NCBI GenBank assembly: GCA_016189965.1
Contig: JACPRL010000009.1
Span: 1 to 19,628 of the forward strand
Reading direction: 5' to 3'
DNA from: Acidobacteriota bacterium
GTDB lineage: Bacteria; Acidobacteriota; Terriglobia; Acidiferrales; 2-02-FULL-67-57
Length of the DNA stretch: 19,628 nt
Shown here: positions 5,951-15,059 of the stretch, piece after piece
Layout: every line of letters begins with the position of its first letter
How positions within the stretch are numbered: position 1 is the stretch's first letter
Notes under the pieces: model-generated
Seen by the model: only the letters and a program-made list of their open reading frames with translations
What the model was told of the DNA's origin: nothing
Databases searched by the model: none
Program-made: the position numbers and the translations under genes

Positions 5951-6727
5951 CTAGGCTGACAGGCGTTGCAGCACCAGCACTGTCTGGTCGTCCTGCGATG
6001 GCTGGCCGCTGCGGTAGCGCTCCACCCCAGCCAGCAAGCCGCCGGCGGCCGCCCGGGCCGAGTCCACCGGCACGCGACGCGCCAGCTCGAGCAGGCCTTG
6101 CGGCCCGAGCTGCTCGCCGTCCGGCTCGCTCGCCTCGCTCAACGCGTCGGAGTAGAGAATCAGCAGGTCGCCCGGCAGCAACCGAAAGGCGGTTTGCAGG
6201 TAGTTGGTGCCAGCGATCAGTCCCAGCGGCAACCCGGTGAGCGCCGCCTCGGGATAGAAAGTTTTGTCATCGAGAAGTTCCCACTGCCCGACGCCGGCGC
6301 GGTACCACAGAGGCGGCGGATGGCCGCAGTTGGTGAAGACCAGCTCGCCCGTGGGGGCGTAGAAGCCGAGCAGCACGAGCGTGGCAAAGCGCTCCGCCAT
6401 CGGCTCCTGCTTGAAGGAGCGGTTGAGCTCCTGCACCAGCTCTGACTGGTCCCAGGTGTCGATGTGCTTCCGCATCAGTTCGCGCAGGCACTCGGCCGCG
6501 CGGCTGACCACCGCGCCGTGCCCGCTGACGTCGGCCACCGCGATGCGGGCCAGTTGGCCTTTGCTGCAGGCCGAGAGGTAGTAGAGGTCGCCGCCCGCCT
6601 CGCTGCCCGGCAGCGGCTCGGAGTACACCCAACTGGCCAGCCCGGGCAGCGCCACCTCGCGCGCGATGCGCCCGTTCCCGCCCCAGACTTCCATGCAGGC
6701 AAGCCCGACAGGTTTCTGCTCTTCCAT
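5951..6727 (-). CDS. SpoIIE/RsbU-type PP2C protein phosphatase
   Basis: 258 residues, essentially one PP2C-SpoIIE catalytic domain with no clear N-terminal sensor. Metal-binding aspartates are in place: D47 in EAGGDLYYL, D66 in IAVADVSGHG, D194 in ILYSDALSEAS and D246/D247 in SQDDQTV. FATLVLLGFYAPTGELVFTN and CGHPPPLWYR are typical family segments. Such enzymes dephosphorylate Ser/Thr-phosphorylated anti-sigma antagonists (STAS proteins) in partner-switching pathways. No antagonist or kinase of that pathway is in the window, although a eukaryotic-type Ser/Thr kinase lies about 1.8 kb away. AAGGAGA lies 10-11 nt before the ATG. The gene is divergent from the permease across 156 bp. Confidence 0.9.
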   Translation of the reverse strand: MEEQKPVGLACMEVWGGNGRIAREVALPGLASWVYSEPLPGSEAGGDLYYLSACSKGQLARIAVADVSGHGAVVSRAAECLRELMRKHIDTWDQSELVQELNRSFKQEPMAERFATLVLLGFYAPTGELVFTNCGHPPPLWYRAGVGQWELLDDKTFYPEAALTGLPLGLIAGTNYLQTAFRLLPGDLLILYSDALSEASEPDGEQLGPQGLLELARRVPVDSARAAAGGLLAGVERYRSGQPSQDDQTVLVLQRLSA

Positions 6728-6883
6728 GGAAAAGATTCTCCTTCCTCGTTAGACGCCCAGCGTCGAGGAGAGATTCGCTTTCATTGTCTCACGTCTCGGC
6801 GGCTCATTACACTCTCGGCACGCCCGAACCGCACGTGTGGTAGTGTGTGCCGGCCTGAACCGATTCCACCGCGAGGCACTGCC

Positions 6884-8431
6884 ATGACGCGCTACCGCTG
6901 GTTCCGCGCCGGCGATTTGAACGCCTTCTTTGCCCTGATGTTCGACAACGTGGCCAACCTGGTCATCCTGGCCGCCATCCTCATCGGCGCCTTCGGCTTC
7001 CCCAAAGAGATCGTGCTCTATCGCATGGTGCCCGGCACCGCCGTCGGCGTGCTGGTCGGCGACCTCATCTACGCCTGGATGGCCGGCCGGCTGGCCCGCC
7101 GTACCGGCCGCCCGAACGTCACCGCCATGCCGCTCGGCCTCAACGCCCCCAGCGTCTTCGGCATGGCCTTCGCTGTCCTCGGCCCTGCCTACCTGCTCAC
7201 CGGCGACGCCGAGCTCTCCTGGAAGATGGGAATGGCGGTGACGGTGCTCGCCGGTTTGTTCAAGATGGGTCTGGCGCTCGTCGGCAACGCTGTGCGCGCC
7301 GCCGTCCCCCGTGCCGGCCTGCTCGGCTCCATCGCCGGCGCCGGCGTCGCGCTCATCGCCCTGCTGCCCTTGCTCAAAATTTTCTCCAACCCCATCCCCG
7401 GCCTGCTCGCCTTCGGCGTCCTGCTCGTAACGCTGGTGGGACGCGTTCGTCTTCCCGGCGGCCTGCCGGGCGCTTTCGTCTCCGCGCTGCTCGGCCTGGC
7501 GGTGCACTACGCGCTCTCCGCCGGCGGGCTCACCAGCCCGCTCTTGGCCGCCGCTCCTTCAACCCCGATGGAGTTGCGGCTGTCGTTTCCCTGGCCAACG
7601 CTCGCCTTCCTCGGCGGGCTGACGCTGGCCTGGGGCTACTTGCCGATTGTGCTGCCGTTCTCGCTCGCCACCGTCGTCGGCGGCATTGACAACACGGAAA
7701 GCGCCGCCGCCGCGGGCGATGAGTACGACACCCGCGCCATCCTGATGACGGAAGGCTTCTGTACGCTGGTGGCCGGCCTCTGCGGGGGTGTGGTGGAGAG
7801 CACGCCCTACATCGGCCACCCCGCCTACAAGGCCATGGGCGCCGGCGCCGGCTACACCATCCTGACGGCGCTCTTCGTCGGCTTGGGCGGCATCGTGGGC
7901 TACCTGCCGCTGTTTGTTGACTGGATTCCCGCCGCCGCCATCGCCCCGATTCTGGTCTATATCGGGATGGAAGTGGTGGCGCAGGCTTTCCTGGCCACGC
8001 CGGCGCGCCACGGCGTGGCGGTGGCGCTCGCTTTGCTTCCCTCGCTCGCCTTCGTGGTGGCGCTCGAGGTGAACTCGCTGCTCGACGCCCTGCGGCTCAG
8101 CGTCGCCGCGCTCACCGGCGAGATGGCCGAGTCGGTCCGCACCCTGAACCTGCTCGGCAACGGCTTCATCCTCTCCGCGCTGCTCTGGGGTGCCGCCACC
8201 GCCGAACTGATTGACCACCGCTTCGCCCGCAGCGCGCTCTATCTCGCCGCCGGCGCCGTTTTCTGCCTGTTCGGCGTCATCCATTCGCCTGTTGAGCAGG
8301 GCACTTTCTTTCTGCCCTGGCGCGCCGACTCGCCGCTTGTCTTTCACCTCGCCCTCGCCTACCTGGCGGCGGCGCTGGCCGTCGCCGTCGCGCGCTTTCT
8401 CCCCGCTGAAGCAACAGAGCTAGCGACCTAG
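6884..8431 (+). CDS. Xanthine/uracil-type (NCS2-like) permease
   Basis: 515 residues and mostly hydrophobic, with an estimated 12-14 transmembrane helices. The frame is open further upstream, but the start is placed at the ATG at 6884: GAGG lies 7 nt upstream and the protein then begins MTRYRWFRAGDLNAFFALM, the normal family start. Motifs include PNVTAMPLGLNAPSVF, DNTES (269-273) and ESTPYIGHPAYK (305-316). These fall in the region where NCS2/AzgA carriers bind the nucleobase. Family members import purines, pyrimidines or related anions by proton symport at the inner membrane. The substrate is not identifiable, because the canonical NCS2 signature is not clearly readable. The kinase gene follows after 72 bp in the same direction. 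Confidence 0.85.
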   Translation: MTRYRWFRAGDLNAFFALMFDNVANLVILAAILIGAFGFPKEIVLYRMVPGTAVGVLVGDLIYAWMAGRLARRTGRPNVTAMPLGLNAPSVFGMAFAVLGPAYLLTGDAELSWKMGMAVTVLAGLFKMGLALVGNAVRAAVPRAGLLGSIAGAGVALIALLPLLKIFSNPIPGLLAFGVLLVTLVGRVRLPGGLPGAFVSALLGLAVHYALSAGGLTSPLLAAAPSTPMELRLSFPWPTLAFLGGLTLAWGYLPIVLPFSLATVVGGIDNTESAAAAGDEYDTRAILMTEGFCTLVAGLCGGVVESTPYIGHPAYKAMGAGAGYTILTALFVGLGGIVGYLPLFVDWIPAAAIAPILVYIGMEVVAQAFLATPARHGVAVALALLPSLAFVVALEVNSLLDALRLSVAALTGEMAESVRTLNLLGNGFILSALLWGAATAELIDHRFARSALYLAAGAVFCLFGVIHSPVEQGTFFLPWRADSPLVFHLALAYLAAALAVAVARFLPAEATELAT

Positions 8432-8471
8432 AGCGTCTTAGCAATCGGAGGTTCGGAAGGCGAGGCTCGCG

Positions 8472-8500
8472 TTGACTTTCCCCGTCGCGGCTACTACGAT
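8472..8500 (+). promoter_or_regulatory. Possible sigma70-type promoter of the kinase gene
   Basis: TTGACT (8472-8477) and TACGAT (8495-8500) are separated by exactly 17 bp. Transcription would begin near 8507, three bases after the first base of the ATG at 8504. If the promoter is real, the in-frame GTG at 8522 would be the start on a nearly leaderless mRNA. No ribosome-binding site is visible before either codon. Confidence 0.35.
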
Positions 8501-8503
8501 GCG

Positions 8504-10771
<2,268 letters not shown>

Positions 10772-10813
10772 TCGCGTCCCCTCTTCAATTTTCGCTTTCC
10801 GAATGTTTCTCGT

Positions 10814-10859
10814 GGCTTCCCGGCGGCAGGTGCCGCCGGGCTCGGCGTGGGAAGGTGTG
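10814..10859 (+). repeat. 46-bp hairpin repeat, copy B (3' of kinase gene)
   Basis: The hairpin CCCGGCGGC-AGGT-GCCGCCGGG at 10819-10840 is followed by CTCGGCGTG and GAAGGTGTG. It matches the minus-strand copy at 412-457 at 44 of 46 positions; one of the two differences is in the loop (A for C). Both copies are in the sense orientation just downstream of a coding region. The rest of the 184-bp gap to the deaminase gene contains AT-richer TTTTCGATTTTCGAG sequence with no clear terminator. Confidence 0.75.
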
Positions 10860-10955
10860 ATGAAGTTGGAAGGCGGAGACCACGAGGACGCGGGCACTGG
10901 CGGTGTCCCACACAGTAATCCCAGCCGATTTTCGATTTTCGAGTTCTGTCTTTTC

Positions 10956-12326
10956 CTAATCCGGCAGGGCGGCGGTGATGCGGCGGGCAAAGCGCGCCGC
11001 ATGGCGGCGGATGGCTTCCGTGTCGAGCGTGCGCAGCCAGCGCCGCTCCATCAGAATCCGGCCATCGACAACGACGGTTTCGACCGCTTCGGCGCGGGTG
11101 GCATAGACGAGCTGCGAGGCGGGGTTGTAAGCCGGCAGGGCGTTCGGCCCCTCGGCGCTGACCACAATCAGGTCGGCCTTCTTGCCCGGCTCAAGCGAGC
11201 CGATTTCACTCTCCATGTGCAGCGCGGCCGCGCCGCCGCGCGTGGCCAGCCGCAGGACGGTCTCCGCCGGCAGCGCCGTCGGGTCGAGCGTGTGCACCTT
11301 GTGAAGCTTGGCCACCGTCGCCATTTCGCCGAACATATCAAGGTCGTTGTTGCTGGCCGGGCCGTCGGTGCCCAGGCCTAGCGCCACGCCGGCCTCGAGC
11401 ATCCGGGGCACGGGAGCGACGCCGCTGGCGAGCTTCATATTGCTCTCGGCGCAGTGGACGACCCCGACGCCGCGCGCGGCCAGCAGGCCGATCTCCTCAT
11501 CGTCCAGCCAGACGCAGTGGGCGACTGTGAGATTCGCATCGAGGGCGCCGCAAGCCGCCAGGTGCCGCACCGGCGTCGTGCCGTAGCGCTCGCGCACCAT
11601 CGCCAGCTCGCCCTGTGACTCGGCCAGGTGGGTCATCACCAGCGCGCCGTAGCGCGCCGCCAGTTGGCGGATTTTGCCGAAGGTTTCCGGCGCCACGGTG
11701 TAACAGGAGTGAGGGCAGAGCGCCGGCGTGACGCGCGGATGGCCCTGCCAGTCGGCGAGGAAACGCTCAGCGCGCGCCAGCCCCTCGGCGGCGTTCCGGG
11801 CATCCGGCGTCGGCACGTCGAAGATGCCCTGGCCGGGGACGGCGCGCAGGCCGGCTTCGTCGGCCGCCTTCGCCACTTCTTCTTCGAAGAAGTAGCCGTC
11901 GGCGAAGGTGGTGGTGCCGGAGGCGATCATCTCCCAGCAGGCCAGCCGCGCGCCCCAGCGCACGAACTCCGGGCTGACGAAGCGAGCTTCCAGCGGAAAC
12001 ATGTACTTCTGCAGCCAGGTCAGCAGCTCCTGGTCGTCGCTCACGCCACGGAAGAGCGTCATGGGGGCGTGGGTGTGGGCGTTGACGAGGCCGGGGAGGA
12101 TGAGCCGGCCGGCGCAGTCGAGCACGCGCCGGGCGCGGCAGCGGCGCTCGAGCTCGCGGCGCGGGCCGACGGCGACAATGCGGTCGCCGCGCAGGGCGAC
12201 AGCGCCGTCGCCGTAGATGCTGTTCTCGGCGTCGAGTGACAGGACGGTCCCGCCGCGCACCAGCAGGTCAACCGCTTCCGGTGCGGCGGCCTTTGCGCTT
12301 GTCTTGCGGGTTTTTCTCACTGCCAC
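10956..12326 (-). CDS. mtaD: 5-methylthioadenosine/S-adenosylhomocysteine deaminase
   Basis: 456 residues, amidohydrolase superfamily. The ATZ/TRZ-type metal site is visible: H84 and H86 in NAHTHAPM, H233 and E236 in THLAESQGE, H270 in AHCVWL, and D321 in GLGTDGPASNND. PHSCYT (205-210) is the substrate-side His motif found in Thermotoga Tm0936, a characterised SAH/MTA deaminase. The product would convert SAH to S-inosylhomocysteine, or MTA to methylthioinosine. The GTG start at 12326 overlaps the 3' end of the upstream AhcY-like gene by 10 bp; no good Shine-Dalgarno is at normal spacing, so coupling is likely. The first 18 residues are a basic, Ala-rich extension. It is the last gene of a three-gene SAH-recycling operon. 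Deamination of other adenosine derivatives cannot be excluded. Confidence 0.92.
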   Translation of the reverse strand: MAVRKTRKTSAKAAAPEAVDLLVRGGTVLSLDAENSIYGDGAVALRGDRIVAVGPRRELERRCRARRVLDCAGRLILPGLVNAHTHAPMTLFRGVSDDQELLTWLQKYMFPLEARFVSPEFVRWGARLACWEMIASGTTTFADGYFFEEEVAKAADEAGLRAVPGQGIFDVPTPDARNAAEGLARAERFLADWQGHPRVTPALCPHSCYTVAPETFGKIRQLAARYGALVMTHLAESQGELAMVRERYGTTPVRHLAACGALDANLTVAHCVWLDDEEIGLLAARGVGVVHCAESNMKLASGVAPVPRMLEAGVALGLGTDGPASNNDLDMFGEMATVAKLHKVHTLDPTALPAETVLRLATRGGAAALHMESEIGSLEPGKKADLIVVSAEGPNALPAYNPASQLVYATRAEAVETVVVDGRILMERRWLRTLDTEAIRRHAARFARRITAALPD

Positions 12327-13588
12327 TGGCGGAGGAATTCCTCTTGCGCCGGGGTGAGGGAGTCGAGGGCGAGGCCGAGAGTTTCGAGCTTGGTGCGGCA
12401 GATTTCGCGGTCAATCTCCAGCGGCAGCCGATGGAGGCGCGGCTCGAGCTTCCCGCGGTTGCGGGCGATGTGGTAGATGGCCAAGGCCTGCACGGCGAAG
12501 CTCAGGTCCATGATTTCCACCGGGTGGCCGTCGCCCCCGGCGATGTTGACCAGGCGGCCCTGGCAGAGCAGGTAGAGGCGGCGGCCGTCGCGCAGCCGGT
12601 ACTCTTCAATGTGGCGGCGGACTTCGCGCCGGCCGGGGGCGAGGCGCGCGAGGCCCGGCACGTCGATCTCTTCGTCCACGCCGCCGGCGTTGGCCAGCAT
12701 GGCGCCGTCTTTCATGCGCTCGAAGTGCTCGGGGCGGAAGACGTCGCGGGTGCCGGTGGAGGTGATGAAGAAGTCGCCGAGTTCGGCAGCCTGCGCCAGG
12801 GGGAGGACGGCGAAACCGTCGGCGTAGGCTTCGAGCGCCCGCACCGGGTCGACTTCGCAGACGACGACGCGGGCGTTGAGGGCGGCGGCGCGGCGGGCCA
12901 GGCCTTTGCCGCACCAGCCGTAGCCGGCGATGACGACGGTCTTGCCGCCGAGGTAGAGGTTGGTGAGCGCAAGCAGGGCGGCGAAGACCGATTGGCCGGT
13001 GCCGTAGCGGTTGTCGAAGAGGTGTTTGGAGAGGGCGTCGTTGCCGGCAATCATGGGGAAGGCGAGGATGCCCTGGCGCTCCATGTTGCGCAGCTTGGTG
13101 ACGCCGGAGGTGGTCTGCTCGGAGCCACCCCAGACGTTCTTCAGCAGGTGCTTGTGGGTGGTGTGGAGGGCGCGGGTGAGCTCGGCGCGGTCGTCCACCA
13201 ACAGCGCCGGCTCGATGTCCACCACACGCTCGAGGTGGGCTTGGAACTCGGCCGGCGAGGCATCGGCGACGGCGAAGACGGCAACACCCTCGGCCGCCAC
13301 CGCCGCGGCCACGTCGTCCTGCACGTAGCCCGGCGCGGTGCCCGCCAGCGCCACGCGGGCCCCGGCGCGGTGGAGGAGCAGGGTGAGGTAGGCGGTCTTG
13401 GCCTCGAGCGGGATGCAGACGCCGATGGGGACGTCGCGCAGCGTGCCGTCGGAAAGGAACTTCTTGAACAGGGTGTTGAGCACGGCGGCGTGCTGCTCAA
13501 CCCAGCGGATCTTGCGCTGGCCCTCCGGGGCGAGCGACGGGTCTTTGATGATGGAGGCAGGCAGAGAAACTTTTGCCATCGGGTTCAC
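12317..13588 (-). CDS. ahcY: Adenosylhomocysteinase-like protein with altered active site (paralogue 1)
   Basis: Up to 423 residues. The NAD-binding fold is intact (VIAGYGWCGKGLA, about 219-231), as are K188, D192 and N193 in SKHLFDNRYGTGQS and H355 in GGDGHP. Other usual pocket residues are changed relative to the well-studied human enzyme: P60 replaces the His of the H-x-E-A-K-T motif (human H55), Q158 replaces the second Glu of SEETT (human E156), and AGGVDEEID has no counterpart of human H301. The STQDD loop reads YVQDD. It is of the short bacterial/archaeal type that ends near LTPAQEEFLRQW and lacks the C-terminal Lys/Tyr tail. The start may be the GTG at 13588, overlapping the upstream stop as GTGA, or the ATG at 13579. 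The fold assignment is firm; SAH hydrolysis by this copy is doubtful. It could be a partner subunit or act on another thioether nucleoside. Confidence 0.85.
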   Translation of the reverse strand: MNPMAKVSLPASIIKDPSLAPEGQRKIRWVEQHAAVLNTLFKKFLSDGTLRDVPIGVCIPLEAKTAYLTLLLHRAGARVALAGTAPGYVQDDVAAAVAAEGVAVFAVADASPAEFQAHLERVVDIEPALLVDDRAELTRALHTTHKHLLKNVWGGSEQTTSGVTKLRNMERQGILAFPMIAGNDALSKHLFDNRYGTGQSVFAALLALTNLYLGGKTVVIAGYGWCGKGLARRAAALNARVVVCEVDPVRALEAYADGFAVLPLAQAAELGDFFITSTGTRDVFRPEHFERMKDGAMLANAGGVDEEIDVPGLARLAPGRREVRRHIEEYRLRDGRRLYLLCQGRLVNIAGGDGHPVEIMDLSFAVQALAIYHIARNRGKLEPRLHRLPLEIDREICRTKLETLGLALDSLTPAQEEFLRQWQ

Positions 13589-14835
13589 CGCCAGCTTTCG
13601 AGATAGGCCTGCTGCTCAGGGGTAACGGTTTCGAGGTTGACGCCGAGCACGGCGAGGCGGGTGCGGGCGATTTCGAGGTCAATTTCCGCCGGCAGCCGAT
13701 GGAGCCCGGGGGCGAGTGCAGCGCCGTGCCGCGCCAAGTAGTGGAGCGAGAGCGCCTGCACGGAGAAGCTCATGTCCATGATTTCGATGGGGTGGCCGTC
13801 GGCGGCCACGATGTTGGCCAGCGCGCCTTGAGCCAGCAGGTGGAGCCGGCGGCCGTCCGGGAGAACGAACTCGGTGATGTGGCGCCGGGCCTCGCGCTCT
13901 TCGACGGCGAGCTGGCGGAGCGCGGCGACGTCAATCTCGTGGGCGTAGTTGCCGGCATTGGCGATGAGCGCCCCGTGCTTCATCCGCTCGAAATGCTCGC
14001 GGCGCAGGATGCCGATGCTGCCTGTGGCAGTGATAAAGAGGTCGGCGAGAGGCGCGGCCTCGGCGAGCGACATCACGGCGAAGCCGTCCGCCACGGCCTC
14101 AAGCGCCTTGATTGGATCAACCTCGACCACGCTGACGCGGGCGCCGAAGCCGCGGGCGTAGAGCGCCAGGCCGCGCCCGCACCAGCCGTAGCCGACGACG
14201 ACGGTGGTCTTGCCGGCGATGAGGAGGTTGGTGGCGCTCATGACGGCGGTGAGGGTGGACTGGCCGGTGCCGTAGCGGTTGTCGAACATGTGCTTGCAGA
14301 GAGCGTCGTTGGCGGCGATGACGGGAATCTTCAGCGCGCCCTCGCGCTGCATGGCGCGCAGGCGGATGACGCCGCTGGTGGTTTCCTCGGAGGCGCCGCG
14401 GACGCCGGGCAGGAGGTCGGCGCGGTGCTGGTGGAGGCGGGTGACGAGCTCAGCGCCGTCGTCGAGGATGAGGTCGGGGCGCGAGTCGAGGGTTTGCAGC
14501 AGATGCTGGTGGAAGGTTTCGGCGTCGGCGGCGTGGACAGCGTGGACCCGCAGGCCGCGGCGGACCAGCGCGGCGCAGACGTCGTCCTGAGTGCTAAAGG
14601 GGTTGCTGCCGGTGACGGTGACCTCGGCGCCGGCTTCGCGGAAGAGCCAGGCCAGGTAGGCGGTCTTGGCTTCGAGGTGGATGGCCATCGCGATGCGGCG
14701 GCCGCGCAGGGCGCCGTCGGAGAGGCGAGAACGGTAGAGTTCGTTCAGCGTGTGCGCGTGAGCGGCGACCCATTCGATTTTTCGCTCGCCCTCGGGGGCC
14801 AGCGCCGGGTCGCGGATGGTGGAGTCAGGCGACAT
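13585..14835 (-). CDS. ahcY: Adenosylhomocysteinase / S-inosylhomocysteine hydrolase (paralogue 2)
   Basis: 416 residues. It retains most catalytic residues of the family: H53 in AIHLEAKTAYLAWL, D125/D126 in LILDDGAEL, E150/E151 in ASEETTSGV, K181, D185 and N186 in CKHMFDNRYGTGQS, the Rossmann motif VVVGYGWCGRGLA and H348 in AADGHP. The equivalent of human H301 is N296 (NAGNYAHEID). HLEAKT replaces the HMTVET of human-type enzymes, a change in the adenine-facing part of the pocket that may suit a 6-oxo purine. The enzyme splits SAH, or SIH, reversibly into homocysteine and adenosine or inosine using bound NAD. It is first in the operon; its stop overlaps the start of paralogue 1 and the deaminase follows. 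No clear Shine-Dalgarno precedes the ATG, and a GCCACAAAG-type repeat begins 6 bp upstream. Confidence 0.9.
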   Translation of the reverse strand: MSPDSTIRDPALAPEGERKIEWVAAHAHTLNELYRSRLSDGALRGRRIAMAIHLEAKTAYLAWLFREAGAEVTVTGSNPFSTQDDVCAALVRRGLRVHAVHAADAETFHQHLLQTLDSRPDLILDDGAELVTRLHQHRADLLPGVRGASEETTSGVIRLRAMQREGALKIPVIAANDALCKHMFDNRYGTGQSTLTAVMSATNLLIAGKTTVVVGYGWCGRGLALYARGFGARVSVVEVDPIKALEAVADGFAVMSLAEAAPLADLFITATGSIGILRREHFERMKHGALIANAGNYAHEIDVAALRQLAVEEREARRHITEFVLPDGRRLHLLAQGALANIVAADGHPIEIMDMSFSVQALSLHYLARHGAALAPGLHRLPAEIDLEIARTRLAVLGVNLETVTPEQQAYLESWR

Positions 14836-14840
14836 CGGAG

Positions 14841-14872
14841 ACTAGCCACAAAGACGCAAAGGCACGAAGAAA
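14841..14872 (+). repeat. ACTAGCCACAAAG repeat arm
   Basis: This matches the left arm of the element at 5381-5412 at 26 of 32 positions. Similar GGATT...GAACC sequence follows in both places. Here it sits immediately before the start codon of the SAHH operon, so it occupies what would be the 5' leader. On the minus strand TTGACA at 14929-14924 is a possible -35 for the operon, but I see no convincing -10 at normal spacing. Confidence 0.6.
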
Positions 14873-14956
14873 GGATTTTGAACCAGAACCCATTTCAAAG
14901 CCTGCCTGTTTTCCTCCTCTGATTGTCAAGCGGCGCCCTCCCTGCCCCGTCGGAGT

Positions 14957-15020
14957 GGAAGGCTGAAGCCTTCCGCTACGCGGGAGGGGCAGGTGATGTA
15001 GCGGAACCCTTCAGGGTTCC
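14957..15020 (-). repeat. Two-hairpin module, copy 2
   Basis: Read on the minus strand, GGAACCCTGAAGGGTTCC (15020-15003) is followed by a 28-nt spacer beginning GCTACATC and ending GTAGC, then GGAAGGCTTCAGCCTTCC (14974-14957). Both palindromes are identical to those of the module at 5873-5935, and the spacer ends match. It lies 39 bp after the stop of the TonB-dependent receptor gene in that gene's sense, within the 224-bp gap before the SAHH operon. Confidence 0.8.
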
Positions 15021-15059
15021 ACCTGTCGCTTTGGTTCCCGTCAGCCTACCAGAAGGATT

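Noticed and set aside
6464..6883. N-terminal extension of the permease frame
   Set aside because: It overlaps the divergent phosphatase gene, is not hydrophobic, and the ATG at 6884 has a ribosome-binding site and the normal family N-terminus.
12332..12343. Perfect 12-bp palindrome GAGGAATTCCTC near the deaminase start
   Set aside because: It lies within the coding sequence of the upstream gene (EEF codons) and can be explained by codon use and chance.
12236..14922. Two plus-strand open frames of about 450 codons opposite the AhcY genes
   Set aside because: They mirror two well-recognised enzymes, are rich in Gly, Ala, Val and Glu without domain motifs, and resemble each other only because the AhcY genes are paralogues.
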